Shown one piece after another: positions 34,027 to 42,886 of a stretch of 64,000 nt of DNA; position 1 is the stretch's first letter; each line of letters opens with the position of its first letter. The stretch spans positions 248,001 through 312,000 of the forward strand of contig LVAC01000023.1 of assembly GCA_001602955.1 (NCBI GenBank), written 5' to 3'. The stretch is from Sulfurospirillum sp001602955. GTDB lineage: Bacteria > Campylobacterota > Campylobacteria > Campylobacterales > Sulfurospirillaceae. Position numbers and translations under genes: made by a program. The notes beneath the pieces were generated by a model. The model was given only the letters and a program-made list of their open reading frames with translations. It was not told the DNA's origin and ran no database searches.

Positions 34027-35157
34027 ATGGAAAGAATTGTTGATATTATAGAATCCATTGCTCATGAAAAAGGGTTGGATATTAATGAAGTGAAAAACAC
34101 CGTTACGGTGGCACTCGTTAAAACCGCCAAGAAAATTTACGGCTCGCAATACGAGTACGACGCCGAAATCGATCCTGCGACCAAAACCCTTAAATTGTAT
34201 CAAAAAGTGCTCGTCGTCACACCCGAAGACGAACGTTTGCAAGAAGGCAATGAAAATTTTATCGCAATTAAAGACGCCAAAGAGGTCGATCCCGAAATCG
34301 AAATCGGCGATGAGCTTACCTATGAATTACCTTTAGACAATTTAGGTCGAACAGCCGCGGCAACCCTTCAAAAAGAGCTCGAATACCATATTCAGCGCCT
34401 TTTGGAAAACAATATTTTCGAAAAATACCAAAAACTGGTCGGGAAAACCGTTTTCGGTACCGTCGTACGCGTCGATAACGATGAAAACACCTACATCGAA
34501 ATCGACGAAATTCGTGCGGTACTTCCTCGAAAAAACCGTATCAAAGGCGAAAAATTTAAAGTCGGCAACGTCGTCAAAAGCGTTATTCGCAAAGTGCTTA
34601 TCGACAAATCGCAAGGCATGTACGTCGAACTTTCCCGTACCAGTCCTAAATTTTTAGAATCGCTTTTAGAGCTCGAAGTCCCCGAAATTAAAGACGGTAT
34701 GATCAAAATCGTGGGTAGTGCGAGAATCCCCGGAGAGCGCGCAAAGATTGCTTTAATGTCGCTGCATCCGAACATCGATGCCGTCGGTGCGACGGTTGGA
34801 ACAAAAGGGGTGCGTATCAATGCGGTGAGTAAAGAGTTGCATAATGAAAATATCGACTGTATCGAATTTTCAAACGTTCCGGAAATTTTCATCGCCCGTA
34901 CGTTGGCACCGGCGATTATTTCCAACGTTAAACTGCAAAACGGCAAAGCGATCGTCACGCTTCCCAGCGATCAAAAATCAAAAGCAATCGGTAAAAACGG
35001 CATCAATATCCGTCTAACGTCTATGCTGTGCGGCGTCGAAGTCGAACTGCACGAATCTTCAAGCACGGGAGCATCTGCGCTTCCATCAGGCGAAAGTGCA
35101 CCTGAACAAGCCGAACGTAATCCGGACGCTTTGAAAAAACTCTTCGGCGGACTTTAA
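34027..35157 (+). CDS. nusA: transcription termination/antitermination protein NusA
   Basis: RNA polymerase-binding factor for pausing, termination and antitermination. The 376 residues contain the N-terminal polymerase-binding domain, an S1 domain (about 130-200, VGKTVFGTVVRVDND), and two KH domains with GERAKIALMSLHPNIDAVGATVG-like and AIGKNGINIRLTSML signatures. It lacks the acidic repeats of the E. coli protein, which is normal outside Gammaproteobacteria. AAGG precedes the ATG. It is transcribed alone and ends at a strong palindrome hairpin. Confidence 0.95.
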   Translation: MERIVDIIESIAHEKGLDINEVKNTVTVALVKTAKKIYGSQYEYDAEIDPATKTLKLYQKVLVVTPEDERLQEGNENFIAIKDAKEVDPEIEIGDELTYELPLDNLGRTAAATLQKELEYHIQRLLENNIFEKYQKLVGKTVFGTVVRVDNDENTYIEIDEIRAVLPRKNRIKGEKFKVGNVVKSVIRKVLIDKSQGMYVELSRTSPKFLESLLELEVPEIKDGMIKIVGSARIPGERAKIALMSLHPNIDAVGATVGTKGVRINAVSKELHNENIDCIEFSNVPEIFIARTLAPAIISNVKLQNGKAIVTLPSDQKSKAIGKNGINIRLTSMLCGVEVELHESSSTGASALPSGESAPEQAERNPDALKKLFGGL

Positions 35158-35163
35158 TTTTCG

Positions 35164-35195
35164 TTACATGTAAAGCTTTTTCGCTTTACATGTAA
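35164..35195. terminator. hairpin built from two TTACATGTAA palindromes
   Basis: TTACATGTAAAGC and GCTTTACATGTAA form a perfect 13-pair stem with a TTTTTC loop, just after nusA and before the convergent lipoprotein gene. Each arm is itself a palindrome. It probably ends both transcripts. Confidence 0.65.
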
Positions 35196-35199
35196 GACG

Positions 35200-35349
35200 T
35201 TATTCCGTTTTCTCTTTGACGTAGGTCGCTCCGTCGTTTACCTTTTCTTTCGTCCATTCATAGCCGTCTTTCGCATCTTTTTTAATGCCGCCCCAAGTAG
35301 CGCAACCGCTCAAAAGCGCAATACAAAAAAGGGGGAATAAATATTTCAT
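35200..35349 (-). CDS. small lipoprotein (entericidin-like size), 49 residues
   Basis: Short gene reading MKYLFPLFCIALLSGC then ATWGGIKKDAKDG and ending YVKEKTE. The lipobox LSGC gives lipidation at Cys16, leaving a mature peptide of 34 residues, helical and charged. AAAAGGAG precedes the ATG. The start overlaps the stop of the ABC permease gene as ATGA, so translation is coupled. Similar tiny lipoproteins include entericidins, but sequence similarity cannot be judged. It is the last gene of the gap-pgk-tpiA-fabI-permease run. Confidence 0.8.
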   Translation of the reverse strand: MKYLFPLFCIALLSGCATWGGIKKDAKDGYEWTKEKVNDGATYVKEKTE

Positions 35350-36311
35350 ATGTTTCTCCTTTTAAAATGTGGATTGAGTTTCACTAAGATTAAATCGGCA
35401 ATCATATTGCCCAAAAGCGTCAAGAACGAAGCGATAATGAGTATACCCATAATTACGGGATAATCACGACTTAAAGCACTTTGGTAAAAAAGCAAGCCCA
35501 TACCGTTGATGGCAAAAATCGATTCTAAGATCACACTCCCTCCGATCAGTCCCGGTAGCGACAAACCTAAAATCGTCACGATCGGAGGAGCAAGATTGGG
35601 CAGAATAAAATGCCTTAAAAGCACTTTGCCTTCAATGCCTCTGCTTTTGGCAAAAAAGACGTAGTCGCTTTTTAAAACCGCCAAACTCAAACTGCGAACG
35701 TACAAAATCAAACTTCCCACGCCTCCCAAAACCATCACGAAAATAGGCAAAACGACATGCCAAGCAACATCGGCATACGCGATCCAGCCTTCTTGAGGAA
35801 GACCTTGCGAATGCAGTCCCGAAATCGGAAAAAGTTTATAACGTACCGCAAACACGATGATCGTTAAAAGTGCTAAATAAAACGAGGGCATGGCATAACT
35901 GATCAAGGCAAACTGTTTCACGCTTTTGTCGTAAAAGCCTTGTTTCGTCGCGGCTTTGATGCCCAAATAAAGCGAAATGACCAACACCAGAACTAAACTG
36001 ACACCGTTGAGAACTAACGTAATCGCAAGCCGATCTAAAATCTCGTCGCGTACCGGCTTTCCGCTTGCGAACGAGATACCAAAGTCTAAATGCACGATGG
36101 CTTTCAGCCACGAAAAAAATTGCATGAAAAGGGATTGATCGAGTCCGTAAACCCGTTTGAGTTGCTCTAAAGATTCTTGCGTAATGTTAGGATTGAGCTC
36201 GCCGCTCGCAAAAAAGGAGTTGGGAGCTAAATGAATAGCTCCAAAAGAGATTAAAGAGATAAGACCTAGCATTAGTACCACGTAAGAAATTTTTTGCAGT
36301 ACCGTTTTCAT
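35346..36311 (-). CDS. peptide-type ABC transporter permease (DppB/OppB family), without its partners
   Basis: Inner-membrane channel subunit of 321 residues with six membrane segments and the ATPase-contact loop KSRGIEGKVLLRHFILPN. The first segment and the external loop with NSFFASGELNP are typical of DppB. No second permease, ATPase or binding protein is nearby; partners must be encoded elsewhere. ATG 36311 is used, with AAGGA nine bases before it. It follows fabI by 12 bases and couples to a small lipoprotein downstream. Confidence 0.88.
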   Translation of the reverse strand: MKTVLQKISYVVLMLGLISLISFGAIHLAPNSFFASGELNPNITQESLEQLKRVYGLDQSLFMQFFSWLKAIVHLDFGISFASGKPVRDEILDRLAITLVLNGVSLVLVLVISLYLGIKAATKQGFYDKSVKQFALISYAMPSFYLALLTIIVFAVRYKLFPISGLHSQGLPQEGWIAYADVAWHVVLPIFVMVLGGVGSLILYVRSLSLAVLKSDYVFFAKSRGIEGKVLLRHFILPNLAPPIVTILGLSLPGLIGGSVILESIFAINGMGLLFYQSALSRDYPVIMGILIIASFLTLLGNMIADLILVKLNPHFKRRNI

Positions 36312-36323
36312 CCGAGGCAATCC

Positions 36324-37145
36324 TTACTTTTGCAAATCCCACGCAAGCACGGTATGTCCTTCTTCATCGGTTTCATCCCGACCCATACCCATGATATTGT
36401 AGCCCGCATCCACGTAATGAATCTCGCCCGTAACGCCGCTGGAAAGATCGCTGAGAAGATACATACCGCTGTTGCCGACTTCATCGGTCGTCACGTTTTT
36501 ACGAAGAGGCGCATTGGTTTCGTTCCAACGAAGAATCATTCTAAAATCGCCGATTCCGCTTGCCGCCAACGTTTTAATCGGTCCGGCGCTAATAGCGTTA
36601 ACGCGAATACCACGACTTCCCAAATCCACCGCAAGATAGCGTACGCTCGCTTCAAGTGCCGCTTTGGCAACACCCATCACGTTGTAATGCGGTACGTAGC
36701 GCGGTCCGCCTAAATACGAGAGCGTTAAGATAGAGCCGTTGTCGTTCAATACGGGTAAACATGCCCGAGAAAGCGAAACCAATGAATATGCGGATGTTCC
36801 AAGTGCAACGTCAAACGCTTCTTTTGTCGTATCGATAAAATGACCGCTCAGCGCTTCTTTAGGGGCATACGCAACGGAGTGAACAACAAAATCGATCTTT
36901 CCGAAATCTTTTTCCAACGAAACGCTCAGGGCTTCCAAATGTGCCGGATTGTTAATGTCGAGCTCGTACACTTTATCGCTTCCAAACTCTTCAGCGATAG
37001 GACGTACGCGTTTTTCCAACGATTCGTTTAAGTACGTAAACGCTAATTCCGCACCTTGTTCACAACATGCTTTCGCAATCCCGTACGCGATGGACTTGTT
37101 ATTGGCGATTCCTACGATAAGACCTTTTTTACCCTTCATAACCAT
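36324..37145 (-). CDS. fabI: enoyl-[acyl-carrier-protein] reductase (NADH)
   Basis: Last reduction step of the fatty-acid elongation cycle. The 273 residues have the N-terminal nucleotide loop GLIVGIANNKSIAYGIAK and the catalytic pattern LSYLGGPRYVPHYNVMGVAK, with the Tyr and Lys of the Y-x6-K pair. The substrate loop AGPIKTLAASGI and QNG-type end fit FabI, the triclosan target. ATG 37145 follows GAGGAG by eight bases. Operon gap-pgk-tpiA-fabI, as in Campylobacter. Confidence 0.95.
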   Translation of the reverse strand: MVMKGKKGLIVGIANNKSIAYGIAKACCEQGAELAFTYLNESLEKRVRPIAEEFGSDKVYELDINNPAHLEALSVSLEKDFGKIDFVVHSVAYAPKEALSGHFIDTTKEAFDVALGTSAYSLVSLSRACLPVLNDNGSILTLSYLGGPRYVPHYNVMGVAKAALEASVRYLAVDLGSRGIRVNAISAGPIKTLAASGIGDFRMILRWNETNAPLRKNVTTDEVGNSGMYLLSDLSSGVTGEIHYVDAGYNIMGMGRDETDEEGHTVLAWDLQK

Positions 37146-37159
37146 ATGCTTGACTCCTC

Positions 37160-37873
37160 TTATTTGTTCACGTGATCTGCAATGCGAATCATTTCGCAAA
37201 AAGCATTTTCATTCCAACTTGCCGTTCCGACCAAAACACCTTCGCATGCTTTGACATGTAAGATAGATTCGATATTGTCCACTTTAACGCTTCCTCCGTA
37301 TAAAAGAGGTTTTGAAAGCTTTTCGCGCAAACGACTCAAAACGTCGTCGATATCATCTAAGCTAGCACTTAGACCCGTACCGATCGCCCAAACCGGCTCA
37401 TAAGCGATGACCAAACGATCGTAATGCACGTCGATACCTTCAAATTGCTCCCAAAGGTAACTCATTACCGCATCGATACCTTGAACGCGAATTTCGGCGG
37501 GCTCACCGATACAATAGACGATTTCGACTTCTCTTGCTTTGGCAAAATCGTATTTTTGTGCGATAAAAGCTTGAGACTCCTTTAAAAGATGCCGACGTTC
37601 GCTGTGTCCGATCAATACGCTTTCGATCTGGAACTCTTCTAACTGTTGAAAGCCGATTTCCCCGGTATACGATCCGCTTTGCACCGGATAAAAGTTTTGC
37701 GCTCCTACTTTAAGATTGTCATGTTCGCCAAAACGATCCAATGCCGTAAAAGGCGCAAAAATACGTACTTGCTGTCGGCTTTTTGCCTGTGCGATATAAG
37801 CTTGAATCGCTTGAACAAATGCCTTAGTGCCGGCTCTTGTATAATTGGTTTTAAAGTTGGACGCGATAATCAT
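37160..37873 (-). CDS. tpiA: triosephosphate isomerase
   Basis: Interconverts dihydroxyacetone phosphate and glyceraldehyde 3-phosphate. The 237 residues show SNFKTN at the start (catalytic Lys), IGHSERRH with the catalytic His, and YEPVWAIGTG with the catalytic Glu, then LLYGGSV. It starts two bases after pgk ends and is shorter by about ten residues than the E. coli enzyme, normal for the phylum. Confidence 0.95.
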   Translation of the reverse strand: MIIASNFKTNYTRAGTKAFVQAIQAYIAQAKSRQQVRIFAPFTALDRFGEHDNLKVGAQNFYPVQSGSYTGEIGFQQLEEFQIESVLIGHSERRHLLKESQAFIAQKYDFAKAREVEIVYCIGEPAEIRVQGIDAVMSYLWEQFEGIDVHYDRLVIAYEPVWAIGTGLSASLDDIDDVLSRLREKLSKPLLYGGSVKVDNIESILHVKACEGVLVGTASWNENAFCEMIRIADHVNK

Positions 37874-37875
37874 CG

Positions 37876-39075
37876 TTATTCGCTTTCGCTTTGGCTTAAA
37901 ACTTTAACGCCGGGAAGCTCTTTTCCCTCGATCAATTCCAAGCTTGCACCGCCGCCCGTGGAGATGAACGTCATTTCGTCGGCATCTCCCGCACGCGCCA
38001 CCACGTCGGCCGTATCGCCGCCGCCTACGACGGTCGTTGCATGTGCTTGAGCAATGTCGTGCGACATTTTGAAACTTCCTTTGGAAAATTTTTCAAGCTC
38101 GAAAACACCCATCGGACCGTTCCATAAAATCGTCTGAGCATCCGCAAGTGCTTCTCTAAAAAGGCGCGACGTCGCAGGTCCTATGTCAAGCCCCATCCAG
38201 CCTTTGGGAATTTCTTGAACCGTCACAAATTTAATCGTTGCGTCTTGTGAGCATGTTTGCGCGGCAACAACGTCGACCGGAAGGTAAATTTTGACGCCCA
38301 AACGCTTGGCTTCTTCCATGACGCGATTGGCTTCATCGATCAATTCGTCCTCTACGATCGAATTCCCGATATCAAGCCCTTGCGCTTTTAAGAACGTAAA
38401 CGCCATACCGCCGCCGATAACGAGTTTATCGACGCGAGGCAATAAGTTGACCAGGGCTTGAAGTTTGCCGCTGACTTTGCTACCGCCCACGACGGCAACA
38501 AACGGACGGGTCGGACGGCGTAATAAATTGCGTGAAAATTCGATCTCTTTTTGAAGCAAAAATCCCGCCGCCGAAGATTTTTCATTGAAATAATGCGTAA
38601 TCGCCTCAACCGAAGCATGCGCACGGTGGCATACGCCGAAGGCATCGTTAATATAAACTTCCGCCATATCGGCAAGCGCTTTAGCAAACTCTTCGTCGTT
38701 TGCCGTTTCGCCTTTGCAAAAACGGAGGTTTTCTAACAGTAAAATTTCTCCCGCTTGCAACGCCGCCGCTTTTTCCGTCGCATCTTTTCCGATCACGTCC
38801 GAACTCAAAACCACTTCTTTGGACAACAGACGTTTAAGCCTCATCTGAACGGGGGCAAGCGAATATTTTTCGTCCACGGCGCCTTTAGGTCTGCCTAAAT
38901 GACTCGCGAGAATAATCGAACATCCGTGATCCAAACAATAACGAATCGTCGGAATTGCCGAACGAACCCTGCGATCGTCGGTAATATTGGCAAACTCGTC
39001 TAAAGGCACATTGAAATCACACCGAATAAAAACTTTTTTACCTGCAATATCGAGATCTCTAATGGAACGAATCAT
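37876..39075 (-). CDS. pgk: phosphoglycerate kinase
   Basis: Transfers phosphate between 1,3-bisphosphoglycerate and ADP. The 399 residues begin with KKVFIRCDFNVPLDE and contain LASHLGRPKG, NDAFGVCHRAHAS, VVGGSKVSGK, and a C-terminal VGGGDTADVV and STGGGASLELIEGKELPG, all hallmarks. Middle gene of the gap-pgk-tpiA operon. Confidence 0.97.
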   Translation of the reverse strand: MIRSIRDLDIAGKKVFIRCDFNVPLDEFANITDDRRVRSAIPTIRYCLDHGCSIILASHLGRPKGAVDEKYSLAPVQMRLKRLLSKEVVLSSDVIGKDATEKAAALQAGEILLLENLRFCKGETANDEEFAKALADMAEVYINDAFGVCHRAHASVEAITHYFNEKSSAAGFLLQKEIEFSRNLLRRPTRPFVAVVGGSKVSGKLQALVNLLPRVDKLVIGGGMAFTFLKAQGLDIGNSIVEDELIDEANRVMEEAKRLGVKIYLPVDVVAAQTCSQDATIKFVTVQEIPKGWMGLDIGPATSRLFREALADAQTILWNGPMGVFELEKFSKGSFKMSHDIAQAHATTVVGGGDTADVVARAGDADEMTFISTGGGASLELIEGKELPGVKVLSQSESE

Positions 39076-39089
39076 ATGTTTTCCTTACT

Positions 39090-40091
39090 TTATTTGCTAA
39101 CGTAAACGGCCATATCGACTAAACGCGTCGAATAACCCCACTCGTTGTCGTACCATGCCATAACTTTGACCATATCGCCGCAAATGACTTGCGTTAGATC
39201 AAGCGCCACAACGGAACTCCATGAACTGGTCACAAAATCTTGAGAGACTCGTTGCTCCGTATCGACTTCTAAAATGCCTTTGAGTTTTCCTTTGGCATGT
39301 TCGCTAAAAAGCGCATTGACTTCTTCTTTACTCGTCTCTTTTTTCAATAAAACGTTCAAATCGACCATCGAAACGTTCGGCGTCGGTACACGCACGCTTT
39401 GTCCATGTAAGCGACCTTTAAGGTGAGGAAGAACCAAACCGATCGCTTTTGCCGCACCCGTACTGCTCGGGATGAGATTGACCGCCGCCGCACGCGCTCG
39501 ACGTAAATCGTTTTTACGGTGTTTCACGTCTAAAATATTTTGATCGTTGGTGTAAGAGTGAACGGTCGTCATAAGCCCTTTGTCGATGCCGAAAGCATCG
39601 TCTAATATTTTAGCGACGGGGCCCAAACAATTGGTCGTACAACTGGCATTGGAAATAATCGTTTGACCGGCATATGCTTCTTCGTTGACACCCAGCACGA
39701 AGGTCGGCGTGTCATCTTTTGCCGGAGCAGAGAGTACGACTTTTTTAATGCCGTTATCGATAAAAACCTGCATATCTTTTTGTGTTAAAAGAGCACCCGT
39801 ACACTCAAGAACGACGTCTACGCCGTAATCGGCAAAGTTCAGTTCTTTCGCATCGCGGGTAGAAAACATTTTGACTTTGGATTTTCCCATTTGCATATAA
39901 TCATCTTCAAGCAGTTCGACATGTCCTAAAAATCCGCCGTGCACGCTATCGTATTTGAGTAGTTGTTTTGTGGTAGCACGATCTGCGGTGTCGTTTACGC
40001 AGACAAGTTCAACGTCATCGCGAGAATCGATAATTCTGGCGACACATCTTCCGATGCGACCGAATCCGTTTATAGCAATTTTGAGTGCCAT
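39090..40091 (-). CDS. gap: glyceraldehyde-3-phosphate dehydrogenase
   Basis: Oxidises glyceraldehyde 3-phosphate with NAD(P). The 333 residues show the nucleotide loop INGFGRIGR, the active-site cysteine in ISNASCTTNCLGPVAK, the partner His region, and the C-terminal WYDNEWGYSTR. First gene of the operon, 14 bases before pgk. Divergent from nadD-rsfS across a 112-base AT-rich promoter region. Confidence 0.97.
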   Translation of the reverse strand: MALKIAINGFGRIGRCVARIIDSRDDVELVCVNDTADRATTKQLLKYDSVHGGFLGHVELLEDDYMQMGKSKVKMFSTRDAKELNFADYGVDVVLECTGALLTQKDMQVFIDNGIKKVVLSAPAKDDTPTFVLGVNEEAYAGQTIISNASCTTNCLGPVAKILDDAFGIDKGLMTTVHSYTNDQNILDVKHRKNDLRRARAAAVNLIPSSTGAAKAIGLVLPHLKGRLHGQSVRVPTPNVSMVDLNVLLKKETSKEEVNALFSEHAKGKLKGILEVDTEQRVSQDFVTSSWSSVVALDLTQVICGDMVKVMAWYDNEWGYSTRLVDMAVYVSK

Positions 40092-40106
40092 AGGTTTTCC
40101 TTTTGA

Positions 40107-40112
40107 TATAAT
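40107..40112 (+). promoter_or_regulatory. -10 in the gap/nadD divergent promoter region
   Basis: TTTTGATATAAT on the plus strand fits an extended -10 for nadD-rsfS; a second TATAAA lies nearer the start at about 40170. On the minus strand the same AT-rich block gives TATTAT close to the gap start. Assignment is uncertain. Confidence 0.35.
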
Positions 40113-40203
40113 AGTCGTTTTAATCTACAATTTGCTTTGATAAAAGCGAATTATTTTATCTAAAATGTAGTATAAAAAAGTTTAAAGTAAGGAAGACACA
40201 CCG

Positions 40204-41085
40204 TTGCATATCGCTCTTTTTGGCGGCTCGTTCGATCCACCGCATACGGCTCACGAAAAAATCGTACTTGAAGCACTGCGCCGTCTCAATCTTTCCAAAC
40301 TCTTCATCGTTCCAACCTACCTAAGCCCTTTTAAGGAGAGCTTTTGCGCACCGGCACCGATGCGACTCGAATGGCTAAAACGTATGTTTTGCCACCTTCC
40401 CGACGTCGAGGTTCTTTCGTACGAAGTAGATCAACAAAGGCAAGTACCGACGATCGAAACGATCTTACATGTCAAAAGCCGTTATCCGAATGCACATTGC
40501 TACCTCATCGTCGGAAGCGATTCGTATGCGAATCTTCCGCGATGGAATCGATACGAAGAAATCGTACGAAACGTTGAAATCGTTGTCGCCCAACGCGGAA
40601 GCTTTATTCCGCCCGAAGACTTGAAAATTTTACCGATTAATGTTAATATCAGCTCTTCAAAGCTGCGCTCGTTTTTGGACCCGAGATTTATCCCCAAAGC
40701 CATCGAAAATGAAGTGATAGCGTTTTATACAAGGAATCCAATGGACAATAGAATCGAAAGAATTATCACCGCGTTAAGTGATAAAAAAGCGGAAGATATA
40801 CAAGTGTTTGATATGAGCGGGAAAGACTATTTCGTCAACACCGTTATTATCGCAAGTACGATGGGAGAACGACACGGACTCTCTTTGCTCGATCATCTTA
40901 AAACCGAGCTCAAAAGCGCGGGAGAAAACTTTTTAAACGTTGATGCCGACGATAATTGGACGGTCATCGATATGGGCGATCTTTTAATTCATCTGATGAC
41001 GCCTGAATACCGCAAAAAATACAATATCGAAATTTTTCTCAAAGAAAGAGAAGAAGAGATGAAAAAAATCAGAGGCGTAGAGTAA
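40204..41085 (+). CDS. nadD: fused nicotinate-nucleotide adenylyltransferase and ribosome silencing factor
   Basis: One frame encodes two proteins that are normally separate. Residues 1-179 are NadD: GGSFDPPHTAH nucleotide site and the ISSSKLRSFL motif, making deamido-NAD from nicotinate mononucleotide. Residues 180-293 are RsfS (Iojap): DKKAEDIQVFDMSGKDYFV, ASTMGERHGLSLLDHL and NWTVIDMGDLLIHLMTPEYRKKYNIE. At the junction there is a Met codon (40741) with AAGGA five bases upstream, so RsfS may also be made on its own. The start is TTG after AAGGAAG. In Campylobacter the two are neighbouring genes. Confidence 0.9.
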   Translation: MHIALFGGSFDPPHTAHEKIVLEALRRLNLSKLFIVPTYLSPFKESFCAPAPMRLEWLKRMFCHLPDVEVLSYEVDQQRQVPTIETILHVKSRYPNAHCYLIVGSDSYANLPRWNRYEEIVRNVEIVVAQRGSFIPPEDLKILPINVNISSSKLRSFLDPRFIPKAIENEVIAFYTRNPMDNRIERIITALSDKKAEDIQVFDMSGKDYFVNTVIIASTMGERHGLSLLDHLKTELKSAGENFLNVDADDNWTVIDMGDLLIHLMTPEYRKKYNIEIFLKEREEEMKKIRGVE

Positions 41086-41116
41086 TCTACACCTCCTTAC
41101 ATGTCAGCTTTCGAGT

Positions 41117-42145
41117 TTAGAGTTTTGCATCGGGCTTCGGTGTTTTTTCACTGCTTTCCGGAAGTTCGGGATACGTAATAACAGGCTTTCTTCCCTTTAA
41201 CGCTTTTAAGAACGTCTCGATTTTAGCACTGTCCGCATCGGTGATCGTAATTCCAAGTTGCGTACTTCCCATCTCTTTAATCGCATCTTTTAAGGTCCAA
41301 ATCGCGCCGTTGTGAAAATACGGAGCCGTTTCGGTAATATTTCTCAAGGTCGGCGTTTTGACCATACCGTTTGCATCGCCTTTAAAATCTCCGACTTGTG
41401 CGAACTTATATTTTCCCGCTACCTGAAATGCTTGCATCGTACCGCCTAAAGCAATACCGTTATGGCATGCCGCACATCCTTTGTCGATAAATACTTCTAA
41501 GCCTTCTTTCTCGGCTTTGGAAAGCGCGTTATCGTTTCCGTTCATAAAATCATCGAAACGTGAAGGCGTAACCAACGTTTTTTCAAAAATAGCAATCGTT
41601 GACGTAATCTTCTCAAACGAAATTTTAACGTTATCGCCGTAAGCAAATTTAAACTCATCGACGTAAGCCGGAATTGAATTAATGCGCTCTTCGACTAATT
41701 TAGGTGGTGCAGCCATTTCAGGACCTGCTTGAACGGGACCTTGCGCTTGATCGGCTAAGTGCGGGCTTCTACCGTCCCAAAATTGTGCTTTAAAAAAGGC
41801 GGAGTTGTAAACCGTCGGAGAGTTGAGATGATGCGGATTGGCCGTCCATCCGTGACCGATTGCCGCACTAATCCCGTCCGTACCTCCGGTAGCTAGATTG
41901 TGACAGGTATTGCAACTAATCAAAGAGCTGCGCGACATTCTCGGATCAAAATAGAGTTTCTTCCCAAGCTCCACTTTCGCCGAAGTAATTGGATCTTTAG
42001 GATCATCAATTAATTTTAAAACCTCAAGCTGGCTTACGGGAATCGCCTCAATTCCGTTTTGCTTAACTTTTTCTACCAAGCTGTTTGCACCGAAAACTAC
42101 GGTAGCACTCAACGCACAAAGGCTTAGAACCTTAGAAATTTGCAT
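41117..42145 (-). CDS. dihaem cytochrome c peroxidase
   Basis: Periplasmic enzyme that reduces hydrogen peroxide with electrons from c-type cytochromes. It has a signal peptide (cleavage near residue 20) and two haem c sites, CNTCH (78-82) and CAACH (224-228), in a 342-residue protein, the usual length. Further motifs are FDPRMSRS, FWDGRSP and the C-terminal TPTLRNITETAPYFHNGA. It is divergent from a Fur/PerR-type regulator, and repeated CTTAAATAG sites lie between them, which suggests peroxide control. Confidence 0.95.
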   Translation of the reverse strand: MQISKVLSLCALSATVVFGANSLVEKVKQNGIEAIPVSQLEVLKLIDDPKDPITSAKVELGKKLYFDPRMSRSSLISCNTCHNLATGGTDGISAAIGHGWTANPHHLNSPTVYNSAFFKAQFWDGRSPHLADQAQGPVQAGPEMAAPPKLVEERINSIPAYVDEFKFAYGDNVKISFEKITSTIAIFEKTLVTPSRFDDFMNGNDNALSKAEKEGLEVFIDKGCAACHNGIALGGTMQAFQVAGKYKFAQVGDFKGDANGMVKTPTLRNITETAPYFHNGAIWTLKDAIKEMGSTQLGITITDADSAKIETFLKALKGRKPVITYPELPESSEKTPKPDAKL

Positions 42146-42187
42146 TTCATCTCCTTTTTAAGAATATGGAAGCATTATAAAGATATC

Positions 42188-42270
42188 TATCTTAAATAGT
42201 AATTAATCTTATTTAGAATTTATTCCTATAATTAATTATTCTTAAATAGGATAGTTAATATCTTATTAAG
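42188..42270. promoter_or_regulatory. repeated operator-like sites between peroxidase and PerR-like genes
   Basis: CTTAAATAG occurs at 42191-42199 and 42241-42249, a related CTTATTTAG at 42208-42216 and CTTATTAAG at 42262-42270. ATAATTAATTAT near 42227-42239 is a further palindrome. AT-rich repeats like these are usual for Fur-family binding; control of both genes by the regulator is an inference. Confidence 0.45.
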
Positions 42271-42337
42271 CTCTCCTGCTATAAAATTACGACATTTACG
42301 GTATTTTTAACATTATTATAAAGGATCAGTGCGTTTT

Positions 42338-42742
42338 ATGGAAAGATTTAAAGATGTGCTCAAAGCAAGCAACCTCAAATCGACGCATCAACGTTTAGCA
42401 ATACTCGATTCCATCGATCAGTTCGGACATATCGACATCGATACGCTTTTTGACGTTATTATCCGTAAATATCCGACGATGTCGAAAGCTACTCTCTATC
42501 GTAACATTAATGATCTGATTAATTTTCATATTTTAGAAGAAGTGAAACTCCCGCATCAAAAACAACAATACGAAATCAAAAAAGTACCGCATATTCATCT
42601 TTTATGTTCCAAATGCGGTAGCGTCGAAGATATTTTTATCGATACGAAACCTCTTTTAGAAGCAATTTCCCACCAAAGCGGCTTTATCATCAATAGTAGC
42701 TTTATGGTAATGAACGGTATTTGCCAACACTGCCGCTCTTAA
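42338..42742 (+). CDS. Fur family regulator, PerR-like
   Basis: 134-residue metal-dependent repressor. The N-terminal winged helix includes STHQRLAILDSI, and PTMSKATLYRNINDL is the recognition helix of Fur/PerR proteins. The central HIHLLCSKCGSVEDI and C-terminal GICQHCRS hold the two CxxC pairs of the structural zinc site. I use ATG 42338 (AAAGGA upstream); GTG 42329 is possible. Its neighbour, a peroxidase, and the shared promoter region favour a peroxide-sensing PerR role over iron-sensing Fur. Confidence 0.85.
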   Translation: MERFKDVLKASNLKSTHQRLAILDSIDQFGHIDIDTLFDVIIRKYPTMSKATLYRNINDLINFHILEEVKLPHQKQQYEIKKVPHIHLLCSKCGSVEDIFIDTKPLLEAISHQSGFIINSSFMVMNGICQHCRS

Positions 42743-42886
42743 ACTTGGGCATCTTATTATTATTTTTGATTACCGATACGTAACCGTTTTATAAAAATTA
42801 TAAGATCTTAAGTTCTCTTTTTTTATACTGTAACCTATTGTATACGCCTACGTAATCGTAGCAAAGCATTAAAGGGTATCGTTATT

